Notes: generated by a model from the letters alone, not told the origin. DNA of 64,000 nt from Paenibacillus sp. 1781tsa1 (GCF_024159265.1 NZ_JAMYWY010000001.1:4774001-4838000), one strand, 5' to 3'. Shown: positions 18,690-27,419, counted from the first letter of the stretch. Program-made: numbers and translations.

Positions 18690-19244
18690 TCAATCGTTCA
18701 GCGCTGTAATGATTTTCTCCGCTACCAGGACGTAGCTGCTGTTTGCATTTTCTTTAATATGAAAGCCGACTTGATACTTGCCGGCACGACTGAAATCGTA
18801 CGTAAAATCGTATGTGCGGAACCAGAAGTTATCCTTCTGTGTCGTAAGCTCCTGGGACTGGATATCCTTCACCTGACCGCTTGGATTGGTAATCGTTACT
18901 TTCACCGCAGCTACATCTGCTGTCAGACTGTCCACTTGTGAAAATACATTGAATTTCAGCTTACCTACGTTAACGTTGCCAAATACAGTGTCTCCCTTGA
19001 AGAGAAAAATATGTACATTCGGTTTGATCACCGTTACTCTCTTGTTACTGCTATCCCACTTGACGACGCCTCCGGCTTCCCTTACGGGTACATAGGTCGT
19101 TCCATCAATGAGATAACCTCCATCAGCTGCTTCCTTGCCGTTAATGAGAACACGAATCTTCTCGTTCACCGAATCTGCAAACAATAAAGACCCGCCGAGC
19201 AAGGAGAATACCGTGACACAAAGCAATACTCGTTTCCATTTCAT
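18690..19244 (-). CDS. Secreted copper-amine-oxidase N-terminal-like domain protein
   Basis: 184 residues with a signal peptide (about 1-24). It is followed by one stalk domain of the Cu-amine-oxidase N-terminal type: VLINGKEA, then GTTYVPVREAGGVVKWD and RVTVIKP. This domain is common in Paenibacillus cell-wall proteins and is not itself an oxidase. A C-terminal beta-sandwich of about 90 residues follows. The start is ATG 19244 because only there does a signal peptide begin; the 28 upstream in-frame residues are unlikely. Confidence 0.75.
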   Translation of the reverse strand: MKWKRVLLCVTVFSLLGGSLLFADSVNEKIRVLINGKEAADGGYLIDGTTYVPVREAGGVVKWDSSNKRVTVIKPNVHIFLFKGDTVFGNVNVGKLKFNVFSQVDSLTADVAAVKVTITNPSGQVKDIQSQELTTQKDNFWFRTYDFTYDFSRAGKYQVGFHIKENANSSYVLVAEKIITALND

Positions 19245-19371
19245 CCCGTCAATATTCCCTCCCCTGCTGCTAGCTGTTGTACATTTATACTGTAGATTCA
19301 TCCACAAAGTTGCGCTGTTTTTCATCATTTTTCATTTTTTATCCAGAATTTTTTCCACCCCTTGGAATGCA

Positions 19372-19408
19372 CAAATAGAGGCGATCCTCATTAAAGGATG
19401 CCTCTGTT
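19372..19408 (-). terminator. Probable terminator downstream of the 66-residue Cys protein gene
   Basis: AGAGGC..ATCCT pairs with AGGAT..GCCTCT; TATTTGT follows on the minus strand. Confidence 0.5.
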
Positions 19409-19443
19409 CTATTATTGTTATAATTACGGAATTATACGAAGAG

Positions 19444-19644
19444 TTATGATGAAGTATGGCGGGTCAGGATACAGGGAACGCCCTTGCCTATAGCCCCATC
19501 AATTCGCATCCGCGCAGCGTAATCCATGCCTCGTGTACATGGTGTTTTACATCTCTCACATACATCGGAAGTGACCAACTTCATGGACACCCGAATTTTG
19601 TCACTCTTTAATGCGGGAGCTTTCTTTCCCTTTGCTTTTGCCAT
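19444..19644 (-). CDS. Small basic cysteine protein, 66 residues
   Basis: A lysine-rich N-terminus is followed by CxxC-x3-C (Cys29, Cys32, Cys36) and a later Cys near residue 58, which could form one zinc site. It is otherwise unrecognised. Ribosome site GGGGAA is moderate. The product could be nucleic-acid-binding, but this is only a guess from its charge. Confidence 0.6.
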   Translation of the reverse strand: MAKAKGKKAPALKSDKIRVSMKLVTSDVCERCKTPCTRGMDYAARMRIDGAIGKGVPCILTRHTSS

Positions 19645-19718
19645 CCCGGATTCCCCATTTCCCCAAATGCTTACTGATGTAATGCATCATATGGGGATTC
19701 GCCCGGTTGTGTGTCTAT

Positions 19719-19898
19719 TTAGAAAACGTATTTGAATAATAAAAATATGACAAGGAGGATACCTCCAAGAATGAGCCAGTTGCTGATTTCATACCAAATG
19801 CTCTTGCCTCCGGACAGGTATTTCTGTTCATTCTCCTGATGACGCTGACGGTGTGTATCGGTCTCAGAGCCATGGGGTGGTTTGCTAAAATCCATCAT
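19719..19898 (-). CDS. Small membrane protein, 59 residues
   Basis: A hydrophilic His/Gln-rich N-terminal 35 residues precede one strongly hydrophobic segment (ISNWLILGGILLVIFLLFKYVF) that ends the protein. ATG 19898 lies 9 nt after AAAGGGGG. The upstream in-frame extension to 20003 lacks a ribosome site. No family recognised. Confidence 0.55.
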   Translation of the reverse strand: MMDFSKPPHGSETDTHRQRHQENEQKYLSGGKSIWYEISNWLILGGILLVIFLLFKYVF

Positions 19899-20010
19899 AA
19901 GTACATTCCCCCTTTCAGCAGTTTTGTGTAATCTTAATACCATTATAACCCATAATTGAGTATGAATTTGATTTTTCTGTATCAAAAGGGCTGTTTTATA
20001 CAAATGGTCT

Positions 20011-20577
20011 CTATTGGATAGCAGTTAACTCTTCTTCTGTGACCCATTTGTGATTCTTAACCAAATCTCCCCCTGTTGTCGGGGTATAATCAACCATATA
20101 TACCGTTGTCTCTTTAGCAGAATCAATTGTGGCCTTGGCACCCTTCATTCCTTTCATGTGATCAGCGCTCAACAGCACCTCGGAACCTGCCGCATACGGT
20201 TGTTCCTTATGGTCCTGTATTTCCTCATGGATAACCCATTTATGATTCTGTACGGGATCTCCACCTGTGGTTGGGGTATACGTCACTGCATATACCGTAG
20301 TCTCATATGCTCCAACGATCTTTGCTTTTGCACCCTTCATGCCCGACATGTGATCGGCACTCATCAACGCCTGGCTTCCTATTGGAAAGGTAGGATTGCT
20401 TTTCTCCCGCAGTCCTTCCGGTAGCTCTCCCGATTCAGAATGGTGCATCTCGCCTGCGGTGGTTGTATGACTGTCATCGTTACTTTCAACAGTCTGCCGA
20501 GTCTCCTTGCCACATCCACTCAAAACCAAACTGCTTGCGAAAATTATAGTCGATATAGTCAGTAAGTACTTTTTCAT
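20011..20577 (-). CDS. YdhK/DUF1541 lipoprotein, CopL-like
   Basis: A 188-residue lipoprotein: signal peptide with lipobox LSGC (Cys22), a His/Ser-rich linker, then two DUF1541 repeats. Each repeat runs from a SADHM-GMKGA motif to GGD-V-NHKWV (about 68-118 and 133-183). CopL of Staphylococcus, a copper-binding surface lipoprotein, carries the same domain, so copper tolerance is the best guess. This is supported by the CsoR-type dyad in its promoter. ATG 20577 follows AAAGGAG by 8 nt. Upstream residues to 20613 are not translated in this model. Confidence 0.8.
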   Translation of the reverse strand: MKKYLLTISTIIFASSLVLSGCGKETRQTVESNDDSHTTTAGEMHHSESGELPEGLREKSNPTFPIGSQALMSADHMSGMKGAKAKIVGAYETTVYAVTYTPTTGGDPVQNHKWVIHEEIQDHKEQPYAAGSEVLLSADHMKGMKGAKATIDSAKETTVYMVDYTPTTGGDLVKNHKWVTEEELTAIQ

Positions 20578-20613
20578 GTTTTGCACTCCTTTAATTCTAT
20601 TTATACTACTCAT

Positions 20614-20632
20614 TATACCCCCTATAGGTATA
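20614..20632 (-). promoter_or_regulatory. CsoR/CstR-type operator within the promoter of the CopL-like gene
   Basis: The dyad TATACC-N7-GGTATA has the pattern A-T-A-C-C-C..G-G-T-A-T known for CsoR-family repressors. On the minus strand it overlaps a -10 TATAAT and fills the gap from a TTGTGA -35 (15-nt spacing). Binding would block RNA polymerase; copper or persulfide would relieve it. No csoR gene lies in the window. Confidence 0.6.
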
Positions 20633-20695
20633 TCACAACCATTATTATTGTTTTTTTCTGGGCAAGGTGTATCTTACTCGGAGCAAAATAAACCA

Positions 20696-20724
20696 AAAAA
20701 GCCTCACGATTTCTCGGAGGCTTC
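20696..20724 (-). terminator. Terminator after ohr
   Basis: AGCCTCCGA / TC-GAGGCT hairpin with TTTTTT following on the minus strand. Confidence 0.8.
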
Positions 20725-20757
20725 TTATCAAGAACAAATCATTTCAGTGATTACGCC

Positions 20758-21177
20758 TTACGCCAGTTCCACGTTAACATTCACGTTCCCTTTAATTCCT
20801 TTGGAATATGGGCAGTAGTCATGGGCAAGTTTCACAAATTTCTTTGCTGTCTCCTCATCCAGACCAAGAATTTTAACTTCCAAATCGACTTGAAGCTTCA
20901 CCCCGTTATCCTCAGGATCCGTCACCAACATGACGGTTGCAGCTACAGTACTTCTCTCAATTTCAACTTTGTGTTTCTTTAACTGAAACTCCAGTGCGGA
21001 GTTAAAACAAGCACTATACCCTGCTGCAAACAATTGCTCCGGATTGGTAGCTGTCGTCACTTGTCCTCCCAGTTCAGGCGGTGCCGCAACATCCAACATA
21101 AACACGTTATCTGGGGATTGGACGATTCCTTGACGTCCACCTGTATTGATGACTGTTGTTTCATATAATGTTTTCAT
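20758..21177 (-). CDS. ohr: Organic hydroperoxide resistance protein (Ohr/OsmC family)
   Basis: A 139-residue thiol peroxidase that reduces organic peroxides in the cytosol. The two redox cysteines are visible, one in GYSACFNSAL and one in HDYCPYSKG, together with the N-terminal GGRQG and SPDNVF blocks typical of Ohr rather than OsmC. ATG 21177 has AAAGGAG at 9 nt; an upstream in-frame ATG is unsupported. The promoter carries an OhrR-type operator. Confidence 0.94.
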   Translation of the reverse strand: MKTLYETTVINTGGRQGIVQSPDNVFMLDVAAPPELGGQVTTATNPEQLFAAGYSACFNSALEFQLKKHKVEIERSTVAATVMLVTDPEDNGVKLQVDLEVKILGLDEETAKKFVKLAHDYCPYSKGIKGNVNVNVELA

Positions 21178-21250
21178 TTGTGAAAACTCCTTTAGTTGAT
21201 TAGATTTATTTTGACTAAATTTCAATTTCCATTGTATCGCTAACAATTAC

Positions 21251-21279
21251 ATTGTACACAATTGAATTGTGTATGTAAA
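21251..21279 (-). promoter_or_regulatory. ohr promoter with OhrR-type operator
   Basis: On the minus strand TTTACA (21274-21279) and TACAAT (21251-21256) are 17 nt apart. The 17-bp spacer is itself the dyad ACACAATTxAATTGTGT (21256-21272), close to the TACAATT-AATTGTA site bound by OhrR in Bacillus. A peroxide-sensing repressor is therefore expected, encoded outside the window. Confidence 0.75.
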
Positions 21280-21433
21280 TAGTTATTATTAAAAAATAAT
21301 ACAGTTTAATGCTGTGTTTAAATGATTAGCGATGATGAGGATTATCATTGTAGTCATCAGTAGAGGAAATGTATCCTTTCTTAACTGTCATCCATCGAAT
21401 TGCCTAAGTCGAACTTAAGGAGGAATAACACGT

Positions 21434-22644
21434 TTGGAGAATAATTCATTTCTATCCCCGGACAAGCCCAAACATAAATCCAGGACACTCTATGAGGTGT
21501 TGGCTGTATCAACCAAACTCGGCCTTACTTCATTTGGAGGACCCATCGCTCATCTTGGTTATTTCCATGAAGAATATGTTCGCCGTAGAAAATGGATGGA
21601 TGAACGAAGCTATGCAGATTTAGTTGCGCTATGTCAATTTTTGCCCGGACCTGCCAGCAGTCAAGTCGGGATTGGAATTGGTATCATCCGGGGCGGATTG
21701 CTGGGGGGGCTGATGGCTTGGCTTGGTTTTACACTTCCTTCTGTCATTGCGTTAGTCTTGTTCGCTTTTCTTCTGCAAGGATTTGATATCAGCAGTACTG
21801 GCTGGATTCACGGTCTGAAAATTGTTGCTGTAGCTATTGTCGCTCAGGCGATATGGGGCATGGGGCAAAAACTAACTCCTGACCGTTACAGGGCAACCAT
21901 CGCTATCTTTACTGCAGCGGCGACTCTTGTGTGGCCAACTGCGTTCACTCCAATCCTTTTTATTGTTATTGCAGCGTGATAGGGATGGTTCATTTTAGTA
22001 AAATGACCGAGTTTAAAACAGTAGACTTGTCTGTCCCTGTAAATCGTAACTTGGCTATAATCTGCTTGGCTTCATTCTTCGGAATCCTGATTCTTCTCCC
22101 GTTACTCACACCCTTTGATCGTTCGGGGTGGCTGTTAATCTTTGATAGCTTCTACCGTTCAGAATCACTCGTATTTGGCGGAGGGCATGTTGTGCTTCCG
22201 TTACTGGAACGTGAATTCGTCCCTGCAGGTATGATCAACAAGTCCGATTTTTTGGCGGGATATGGAGCAGCACAAGCTGTACCCGGACCATTGTTCACCT
22301 TTGCCAGTTATTTAGGAGCGATGATGCGTGGCATTCCAGGAGCTTTGGTTGCAACGATCGCTATCTTTTTGCCAGCTTTCCTTCTGATCGTAGGCGCATT
22401 GCCCTTCTGGAATTCTTTATGCAAAAGCTCGAAAACTCAAGGTGCATTACTCGGAATTAATGCAGCCGTTGTAGGTATTTTGTTGGCATCGTTGTACGAT
22501 CCGCTTTGGACAACTGCGATCCTAACTCCTGTTGATTTTGCACTGGTATGCATGTTGTTTCTAATGCTCGTTTTTTGGAAAGTACCACCGTGGATCGTTG
22601 TCGCTGCTGGTGCAGCAGGCGGTACAATGATGAACCTTCTCTAA
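21434..22644 (+). pseudogene. Chromate transporter ChrA, split by a frameshift
   Basis: Two overlapping frames together give a full-length two-domain CHR transporter. The N-terminal CHR domain (21434-21979) has the SFGGPIAHLGYFHEEYV and CQFLPGPASSQVGIGIG motifs. The C-terminal domain, in the next frame (readable from 21931, likely joined near 21975), has FGGGHVVLPLLEREFV and QAVPGPLFTFASYLG. Reading across, IVIAA continues directly as VIGMV if one G is re-read, so a one-base deletion is the simplest cause. The second part has no good ribosome site. TTG start 10 nt after GGAGG. A sequencing error or two separate half-size proteins are alternatives. Confidence 0.75.
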
Positions 22645-22703
22645 ATAAAAAAGGTACCCAAACACTGCACTTCTTTTTCAAAGCGTCAGGTGTTTAGGTA
22701 CCC
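22645..22703 (-). terminator. Terminator of the cryptic three-gene operon
   Basis: GGTACC-AAACAC and GTGTTT-GGTACC arms with a loop of about 25 nt; a T-run follows on the minus strand. Confidence 0.7.
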
Positions 22704-22860
22704 TATTACTGCCAGTAAGTTATTGACCGATCCAAGCAGATCATCTATTTTTCTCTTGGTCATTTCAATTCAAGTTTCGCAAATCCCAGCTTGGCGTAGT
22801 ATGTTGCTACTCCCTTCCAATCAGGCTCCTTGTTTGTCTTCAGACTGCTCCCCAGTTTGA

Positions 22861-23547
22861 TTAGTTACTCCAGATATCCACTTTCATCTGTGCACATTTG
22901 AAATACTTGGCCTCAGCCTTGCTTGTGGTGAGTTTCAACAGACATTGCAATTCTCCATGTTGGAACAACCCACCACTCAGGTCAGCAGCAACACCTCCAT
23001 ACTGATCATCCGCACCAAGCCACACGGAAGGTCTTTCGAACCCCGCCGAGAACTGTAACCCGGTGCAGAGCAGCACCGTCAGGTTCTTTCGATTCTGCGC
23101 CTCATCTCCCGCCACACCTTGGGTGGTGAAGAAAACCATGTTTTGCTTAAAATCCGTGTACGTTCCATCTGCTTTATAGGCTCGGACCATACCATACTTC
23201 TGATTAACGTTATGAAAAAAGGTGATGCCGGCCTTGCTATCCTTGGATTTAATGCCAACCTGAACTGATATTCCAATATTCCCGTTGAATTGTAGCGCTT
23301 CCAAAGTAATTGCAATTGCTGTTACTTTCGAGCTGTCAATCAGATGTTTCATTTTCAACTCTGCCGTCGCTCCTGCCGTGGCCGGTGTTGTAACTGTTAT
23401 GGTTCCTCTATCAGGCAAGGGCTCAAACGTAGGGGTGCCCACCACCTCCACCCAATCCGGTAACGTTCCGTATAGAAAATCGGCCACAAGCTGTTTGTGG
23501 ACCTTTCCAAAGGGCACAATCTGACCCGCTGCATCACGTATAATCAT
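22861..23547 (-). CDS. Unrecognised beta-rich protein of a three-gene operon
   Basis: A 228-residue protein that I do not recognise. It lacks a signal peptide and is probably an all-beta fold: alternating hydrophobic strands from about 45 on, a VWLGADDQYGG turn near 178-188, and an ending KMKVDIW-like strand. It starts 2 nt after the stop of the beta-propeller protein gene, so the two are co-translated. Such a beta-sandwich could be a carbohydrate-binding partner of the neighbour, but this is inference only. Confidence 0.6.
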   Translation of the reverse strand: MIIRDAAGQIVPFGKVHKQLVADFLYGTLPDWVEVVGTPTFEPLPDRGTITVTTPATAGATAELKMKHLIDSSKVTAIAITLEALQFNGNIGISVQVGIKSKDSKAGITFFHNVNQKYGMVRAYKADGTYTDFKQNMVFFTTQGVAGDEAQNRKNLTVLLCTGLQFSAGFERPSVWLGADDQYGGVAADLSGGLFQHGELQCLLKLTTSKAEAKYFKCAQMKVDIWSN

Positions 23548-23549
23548 CT

Positions 23550-24548
23550 CTACACCCCCACCGAATAGGCTACACCGATATTATGATCGGTATTGTAATA
23601 CACGTACACTACACCGTCCATAACGGACACCATCAAGGATTGCATGTTGGTCGTTTCCCAATTCAATGCCGGAAAATATATATCTGAAGGTTTGTCCAAC
23701 AGTTGACGGAAGTCTGCGCTGATCTTGGCAATGGCAGGCCGAGCTACAGTCGTAACCCCACCTGAAGCATAAGCCGATAACATGCCCAGCCACCACATGC
23801 TCCCTTTGTACATAAATACACCTGCATTGGGTCTCGAAATGTTTTCTTCCGCTGATAAAGTCGCATCATTACCACCCATTAATGGTCTTGGATCAGCTAA
23901 CCAGCTACGTCCGTCATGAGAATGCCAAATACATTTACGGCCAAAATCACCGCCGCCCATTACCGAGAAACCGATCCATTTGCCACCATTTCTAAAACAC
24001 GAGAAGTAACCGGTATGACCATCACCTGGGAAACCGGGAGGTTTGTCCAAAATCAAACCCACTCTTGTCCATTGAATCATGTCTACAGAGGTTGCAAGTG
24101 CCGTCGATTGATTGATCCCAAGTCCGTTTTGTTGATAATACATAAAGAACAATTGTTCTTCATCGTTCCAGATCACAAATGGCGTTTCCGTCGAATTCCC
24201 CACCACAGTATCGAGATATACCTGTCCGTGTTTGGTCCATGGTCCTGTCGGGCTGTTGGAATACGCAAGTCCAATTCCACCGATACGATTATGGTTGGTA
24301 GAATACGTAGCATAATAATCTGCTTTCGCATCAGGGATAAGCCCCTTCACTTTGATTGCCCGAAACCAGTAGATCGATTGCAAACCCGCCATTGCTGCGG
24401 TATACATAGGATTGTCCATTTTTTTATCAAATTGAGGCGTGTACATGTGTCTGGATTCTGCATCACAATAGTCATAAGGTGCAATGGCCCTATTCGCCTT
24501 CATCGCTGCTTCGAGTGCTGCCTGAGCAATATTCTCAGTCATAGACAT
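23550..24548 (-). CDS. Beta-propeller glycosidase-like protein (GH43/GH32-type fold)
   Basis: 332 residues, no signal peptide. The chain shows propeller-like repeats of the glycoside hydrolase clan: YYATYSTNHNRIGGIGLAYS followed by GPWTKHGQV, then ETPFVIWNDEEQLFFMYYQ, then HTGYFSCFRNGGKWIGF and HDGRSWLADP. The aspartate and glutamate catalytic set cannot be fixed by eye. Function could be glycan hydrolysis or only binding. Its start lies inside the upstream 90-residue gene, with AAGGAG as ribosome site. Confidence 0.6.
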   Translation of the reverse strand: MSMTENIAQAALEAAMKANRAIAPYDYCDAESRHMYTPQFDKKMDNPMYTAAMAGLQSIYWFRAIKVKGLIPDAKADYYATYSTNHNRIGGIGLAYSNSPTGPWTKHGQVYLDTVVGNSTETPFVIWNDEEQLFFMYYQQNGLGINQSTALATSVDMIQWTRVGLILDKPPGFPGDGHTGYFSCFRNGGKWIGFSVMGGGDFGRKCIWHSHDGRSWLADPRPLMGGNDATLSAEENISRPNAGVFMYKGSMWWLGMLSAYASGGVTTVARPAIAKISADFRQLLDKPSDIYFPALNWETTNMQSLMVSVMDGVVYVYYNTDHNIGVAYSVGV

Positions 24549-24807
24549 GGGAACTCAACTCCTTCGTGAACGGGGTATTACCCGTTACCGGTCGCGAATA
24601 TAAAACATCCGAAGCGTTTATTAATAGGATTGAAAAATCAACAACATTACCCTCATTCGCAGCTGACTCCTGAGAAATACGAATGATAGGGCGAATTCTA
24701 GCACTATATGAATACGCTTTCATTTTAGTGATTCCTTTAATTCCTTTACCGTTGCAATCGGCCATTGTCCCTTTCATTGGTACGCCCGGATAATGTTGAT
24801 CCTTCAT
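24535..24807 (-). CDS. Small unrecognised first gene of the beta-propeller operon
   Basis: 90 residues, no membrane segment, no family recognised. The C-terminal half (ARIRPIIRISQES, then VVDFSILLINASDVL) looks like beta strands. ATG 24807 follows GGAGGGATTAAT. Its last 14 nt overlap the beta-propeller gene, which indicates translational coupling. Confidence 0.55.
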   Translation of the reverse strand: MKDQHYPGVPMKGTMADCNGKGIKGITKMKAYSYSARIRPIIRISQESAANEGNVVDFSILLINASDVLYSRPVTGNTPFTKELSSHVYD

Positions 24808-24925
24808 ATTAATCCCTCCTATTGTTTTCTCCCGATAAGTATATTCATGAAGTTACCTTTCTGTTAAAGCATTATGCCCATCTTGCAGCCTATTATTCTA
24901 AGTCTGGTTTTTCATAACAAGACTA

Positions 24926-24959
24926 AACAGGCTAACCAATAAGAATTGGCTAACCTGTT
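24926..24959 (-). terminator. Terminator after the M1 metallopeptidase gene
   Basis: A perfect 15-bp stem AACAGGTTAGCCAAT / ATTGGTTAGCCTGTT with a TCTT loop; the T-tail is short. Confidence 0.75.
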
Positions 24960-24979
24960 GAAGGAAAAATTTGTACTAT

Positions 24980-27190
24980 TTACTCCGCAAAAAGTGAAGA
25001 TATGGGATTCGCAACTTTTTTATCGGATTTCTCCTTGCCTTGGTTATCCAATACATAGTACTGGTAAAAGTCGTTAGTGAATCCGATAGACTCCTGTATT
25101 TTCAGCTTAAAAGCTTCAAATGCCGCGTCACTCAGATGATCCTCATTCCAGAAATAATGAAGCATCAATCGATTCTGGTTATAGGGATGTTTGATAACAT
25201 ATGCACCCGCGGCGAGAGGTTGATTCATGGTATTCTTCCAAGAAAAACCCGTCAGTTTCGTCCGGTCGATAATGTTGAATTTTAAAGCCTGCACCAATCC
25301 GTTTGACTTGGCATTGCCAATGACAATAAGGTTGCTGTTGCCGATCTCTTTTTTCATCTTTTGCTTCAGTTCCTTGCGATCCCGTATAATGTCGTATCTC
25401 ATACCGGTCATATCAAGGAATCCGGTCAATTGATTTACCATATCTTCCTGCTGTTTAGTTGCAAGTTTACTCGCCTGATCGCTGAGCACAATGGTTAATT
25501 CCTCGCCTTGAAGGACTTTGTCCATCAATCGATTCATCACTTCATAAGGCAGATCAGGGATCATACCCATGACAGCCTGATATTGCGCTTGTAAGATATC
25601 ATGCACATATGCAGCGGTCTCTTCCTGTGATAATTGGAATTCCGGCTTTAAGACAAAATCAGGCTGATATAGGGCTGTTTGCATTTCTGTGCGCACTTCC
25701 TTACCAAGCACATCTTCAATGGTTTGAAGAAGCCCCTCTATTGTTGCGTTTTGATATACGTAGCGTTTGAAATATGTTCTCATCAACTCGTCAAATTTCT
25801 CTTCACCGACAGAACGGTAAAGCTGATAGATCGCTTGTCGCCCCTTCTGATAATACACCAAACCTGCCAAATCCCCAGCTTCATCGTTTGTTGAGGCAAT
25901 CGCCATATCTACGGGCGCTGTATCAAACTGTATGGATCTGAAACCATTTAATTTATCTCCCTGTTTCTCGGCAAAATACACCATCGAGAAATCGGCAAAG
26001 CCTTCATCCAGGAAGGATTCGGTCTCCGAGTTATTACCGATCAATGCATGGAACCACTGATGAGCTATTTCATGTACAAATGTTGTATCTTCTTCTGGAA
26101 CGGCACTATCATGAATCTGTCCCATCTGAATGAGCCTCGCGTACTCCACGGCTACACCTTGCACATACGTCTCAACAATTCGGAACTCTGGATAGGGATA
26201 CTTGCCATATTTCTCACTATAGAAATCAATGACCTTGAATGCCTGATTAATGTACCGGTCAACGATCTTTTTCTTGGATGGATCATCGTTGTAATAATAG
26301 TATTCAACCGTCAGACCGTTACGGGTAGCGCGTTCCACTTGAAGATTAGGACTTGCAAAGAAAACAAACTCTCTCGTATTCTCGGCTACAGCAGACACAA
26401 TCTTACGTCCATGTTCTGAACTGTCTTGCGTGGTGATAGCGCCAGGCATGGCTACCTGATAATCATCAGGAACATTTAATTGAACTTCAAAGTCCGATGA
26501 GGTGTAATAATCGCTCTCAAATGTTCGACTATACGGTGCCTTGTTCCACTGATGTTTAACCTCGTCGTATACAGACATCACCGGGAACCAGTGTGCACCA
26601 TTGATTATATCCTTGTAATAGGAAACTCGCTGTGAGCCATAAGGTATATTCAGATGAAATTCTAGTTGGAATACTACAGATTCGCCTGGTTTAACGGGTT
26701 CTTTCAACTGCACGGTCAACGCTTGGTTTTCCTTATGGAAATCCAGCGATTGGCTATCTGCTGTTACAGCCTGAATATCAATGCCGCCCAGAAAGTCCTC
26801 CGCTGTCTTCTCCGGATGATCTTCACTAATCTTTTCATTATTTTGTTGGAACATGTTCGCCTGTGTAGACTTGGACAGGTTCGCATCAGCATATGTATGC
26901 AGGACCAGTTGCTGGAGTGTATCCTTGCTTGTGTTGCGATACGTTACCTTCTCGCTCCCCTGGATCGTCATGTCTTTCTCATTCAGCCGAGCCTGGATCT
27001 GGTATTGAATTGGGGCATGCTCCAGAGAGTCTTTCTGTGTGTTATGCATCTTCGTAGATACAAGTGATGGGACTGCTTCCGCGGCAATAACCCCCATGTT
27101 GGCAAGTGGGCTTGTTGCTAGTATTAAGGCGAGTGTACCCGCGATCCCTACTCTGGCTAACTTTAATGTAAAAGAGTTTGGATAATTCAT
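24980..27190 (-). CDS. Secreted M1-family zinc metallopeptidase
   Basis: A 736-residue exported protein: signal peptide (about 1-37), an N-terminal beta domain, and a gluzincin core. The zinc ligands are His373 and His377 of HEIAHQWFH and Glu396 of FLDEGFAD; Glu374 is catalytic. The exopeptidase GxMEN motif is replaced by VEYARL near 348-353, so aminopeptidase activity with the standard amino-end recognition is uncertain. The C-terminal 240 residues are helical. ATG with GGAGAG. It appears to be a single-gene unit. Confidence 0.85.
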   Translation of the reverse strand: MNYPNSFTLKLARVGIAGTLALILATSPLANMGVIAAEAVPSLVSTKMHNTQKDSLEHAPIQYQIQARLNEKDMTIQGSEKVTYRNTSKDTLQQLVLHTYADANLSKSTQANMFQQNNEKISEDHPEKTAEDFLGGIDIQAVTADSQSLDFHKENQALTVQLKEPVKPGESVVFQLEFHLNIPYGSQRVSYYKDIINGAHWFPVMSVYDEVKHQWNKAPYSRTFESDYYTSSDFEVQLNVPDDYQVAMPGAITTQDSSEHGRKIVSAVAENTREFVFFASPNLQVERATRNGLTVEYYYYNDDPSKKKIVDRYINQAFKVIDFYSEKYGKYPYPEFRIVETYVQGVAVEYARLIQMGQIHDSAVPEEDTTFVHEIAHQWFHALIGNNSETESFLDEGFADFSMVYFAEKQGDKLNGFRSIQFDTAPVDMAIASTNDEAGDLAGLVYYQKGRQAIYQLYRSVGEEKFDELMRTYFKRYVYQNATIEGLLQTIEDVLGKEVRTEMQTALYQPDFVLKPEFQLSQEETAAYVHDILQAQYQAVMGMIPDLPYEVMNRLMDKVLQGEELTIVLSDQASKLATKQQEDMVNQLTGFLDMTGMRYDIIRDRKELKQKMKKEIGNSNLIVIGNAKSNGLVQALKFNIIDRTKLTGFSWKNTMNQPLAAGAYVIKHPYNQNRLMLHYFWNEDHLSDAAFEAFKLKIQESIGFTNDFYQYYVLDNQGKEKSDKKVANPISSLFAE

Positions 27191-27335
27191 AAGTTCTCTC
27201 CTTCTCCTGTTCTATGTTGACCTCAGAACCAAGTATAGAAGACGAACCTTACGTTGAATTTATGTTTTATTTAAGTTTTGTTTAAAAAAGAGGAATGAAA
27301 ATGAAGCACTCGGAAACGTATTCATGTTTGTATGT

Positions 27336-27371
27336 GAAAAAAGAAAAGAAGCCTTACATCGTAAGGCTTCC
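27336..27371 (-). terminator. Terminator of the disrupted tRNA-Val unit
   Basis: GAAGCCTTAC-GAT-GTAAGGCTTC followed by TTTTCTTTTTT on the minus strand, directly after the 3' tRNA fragment. This is the expected terminator of the original tRNA gene. Confidence 0.8.
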
Positions 27372-27377
27372 CGTGTA

Positions 27378-27419
27378 TGATCTGTAGTGGGCTCGAACCA
27401 CTGACCTCTACCCTGTCAA
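27378..27419 (-). pseudogene. 3' fragment of a disrupted tRNA-Val(GAC)
   Basis: Reading the minus strand, the anticodon loop TTGACAG is followed by stem GGTAG, variable AGGTC, a perfect T-arm (AGTGG-TTCGAGC-CCACT) and acceptor strand ACAGATC plus A73. The acceptor strand pairs with GATCTGT found 2 kb away at 29385-29391, not with the nearby intact tRNA. Without its 5' part it cannot be functional. The recombinase stop codon TGA lies inside the anticodon loop. Confidence 0.85.

Noticed and set aside
27378-27419. A functional short tRNA
   Set aside because: Only the 3' half is present; acceptor and D-arm partners are 2 kb away.
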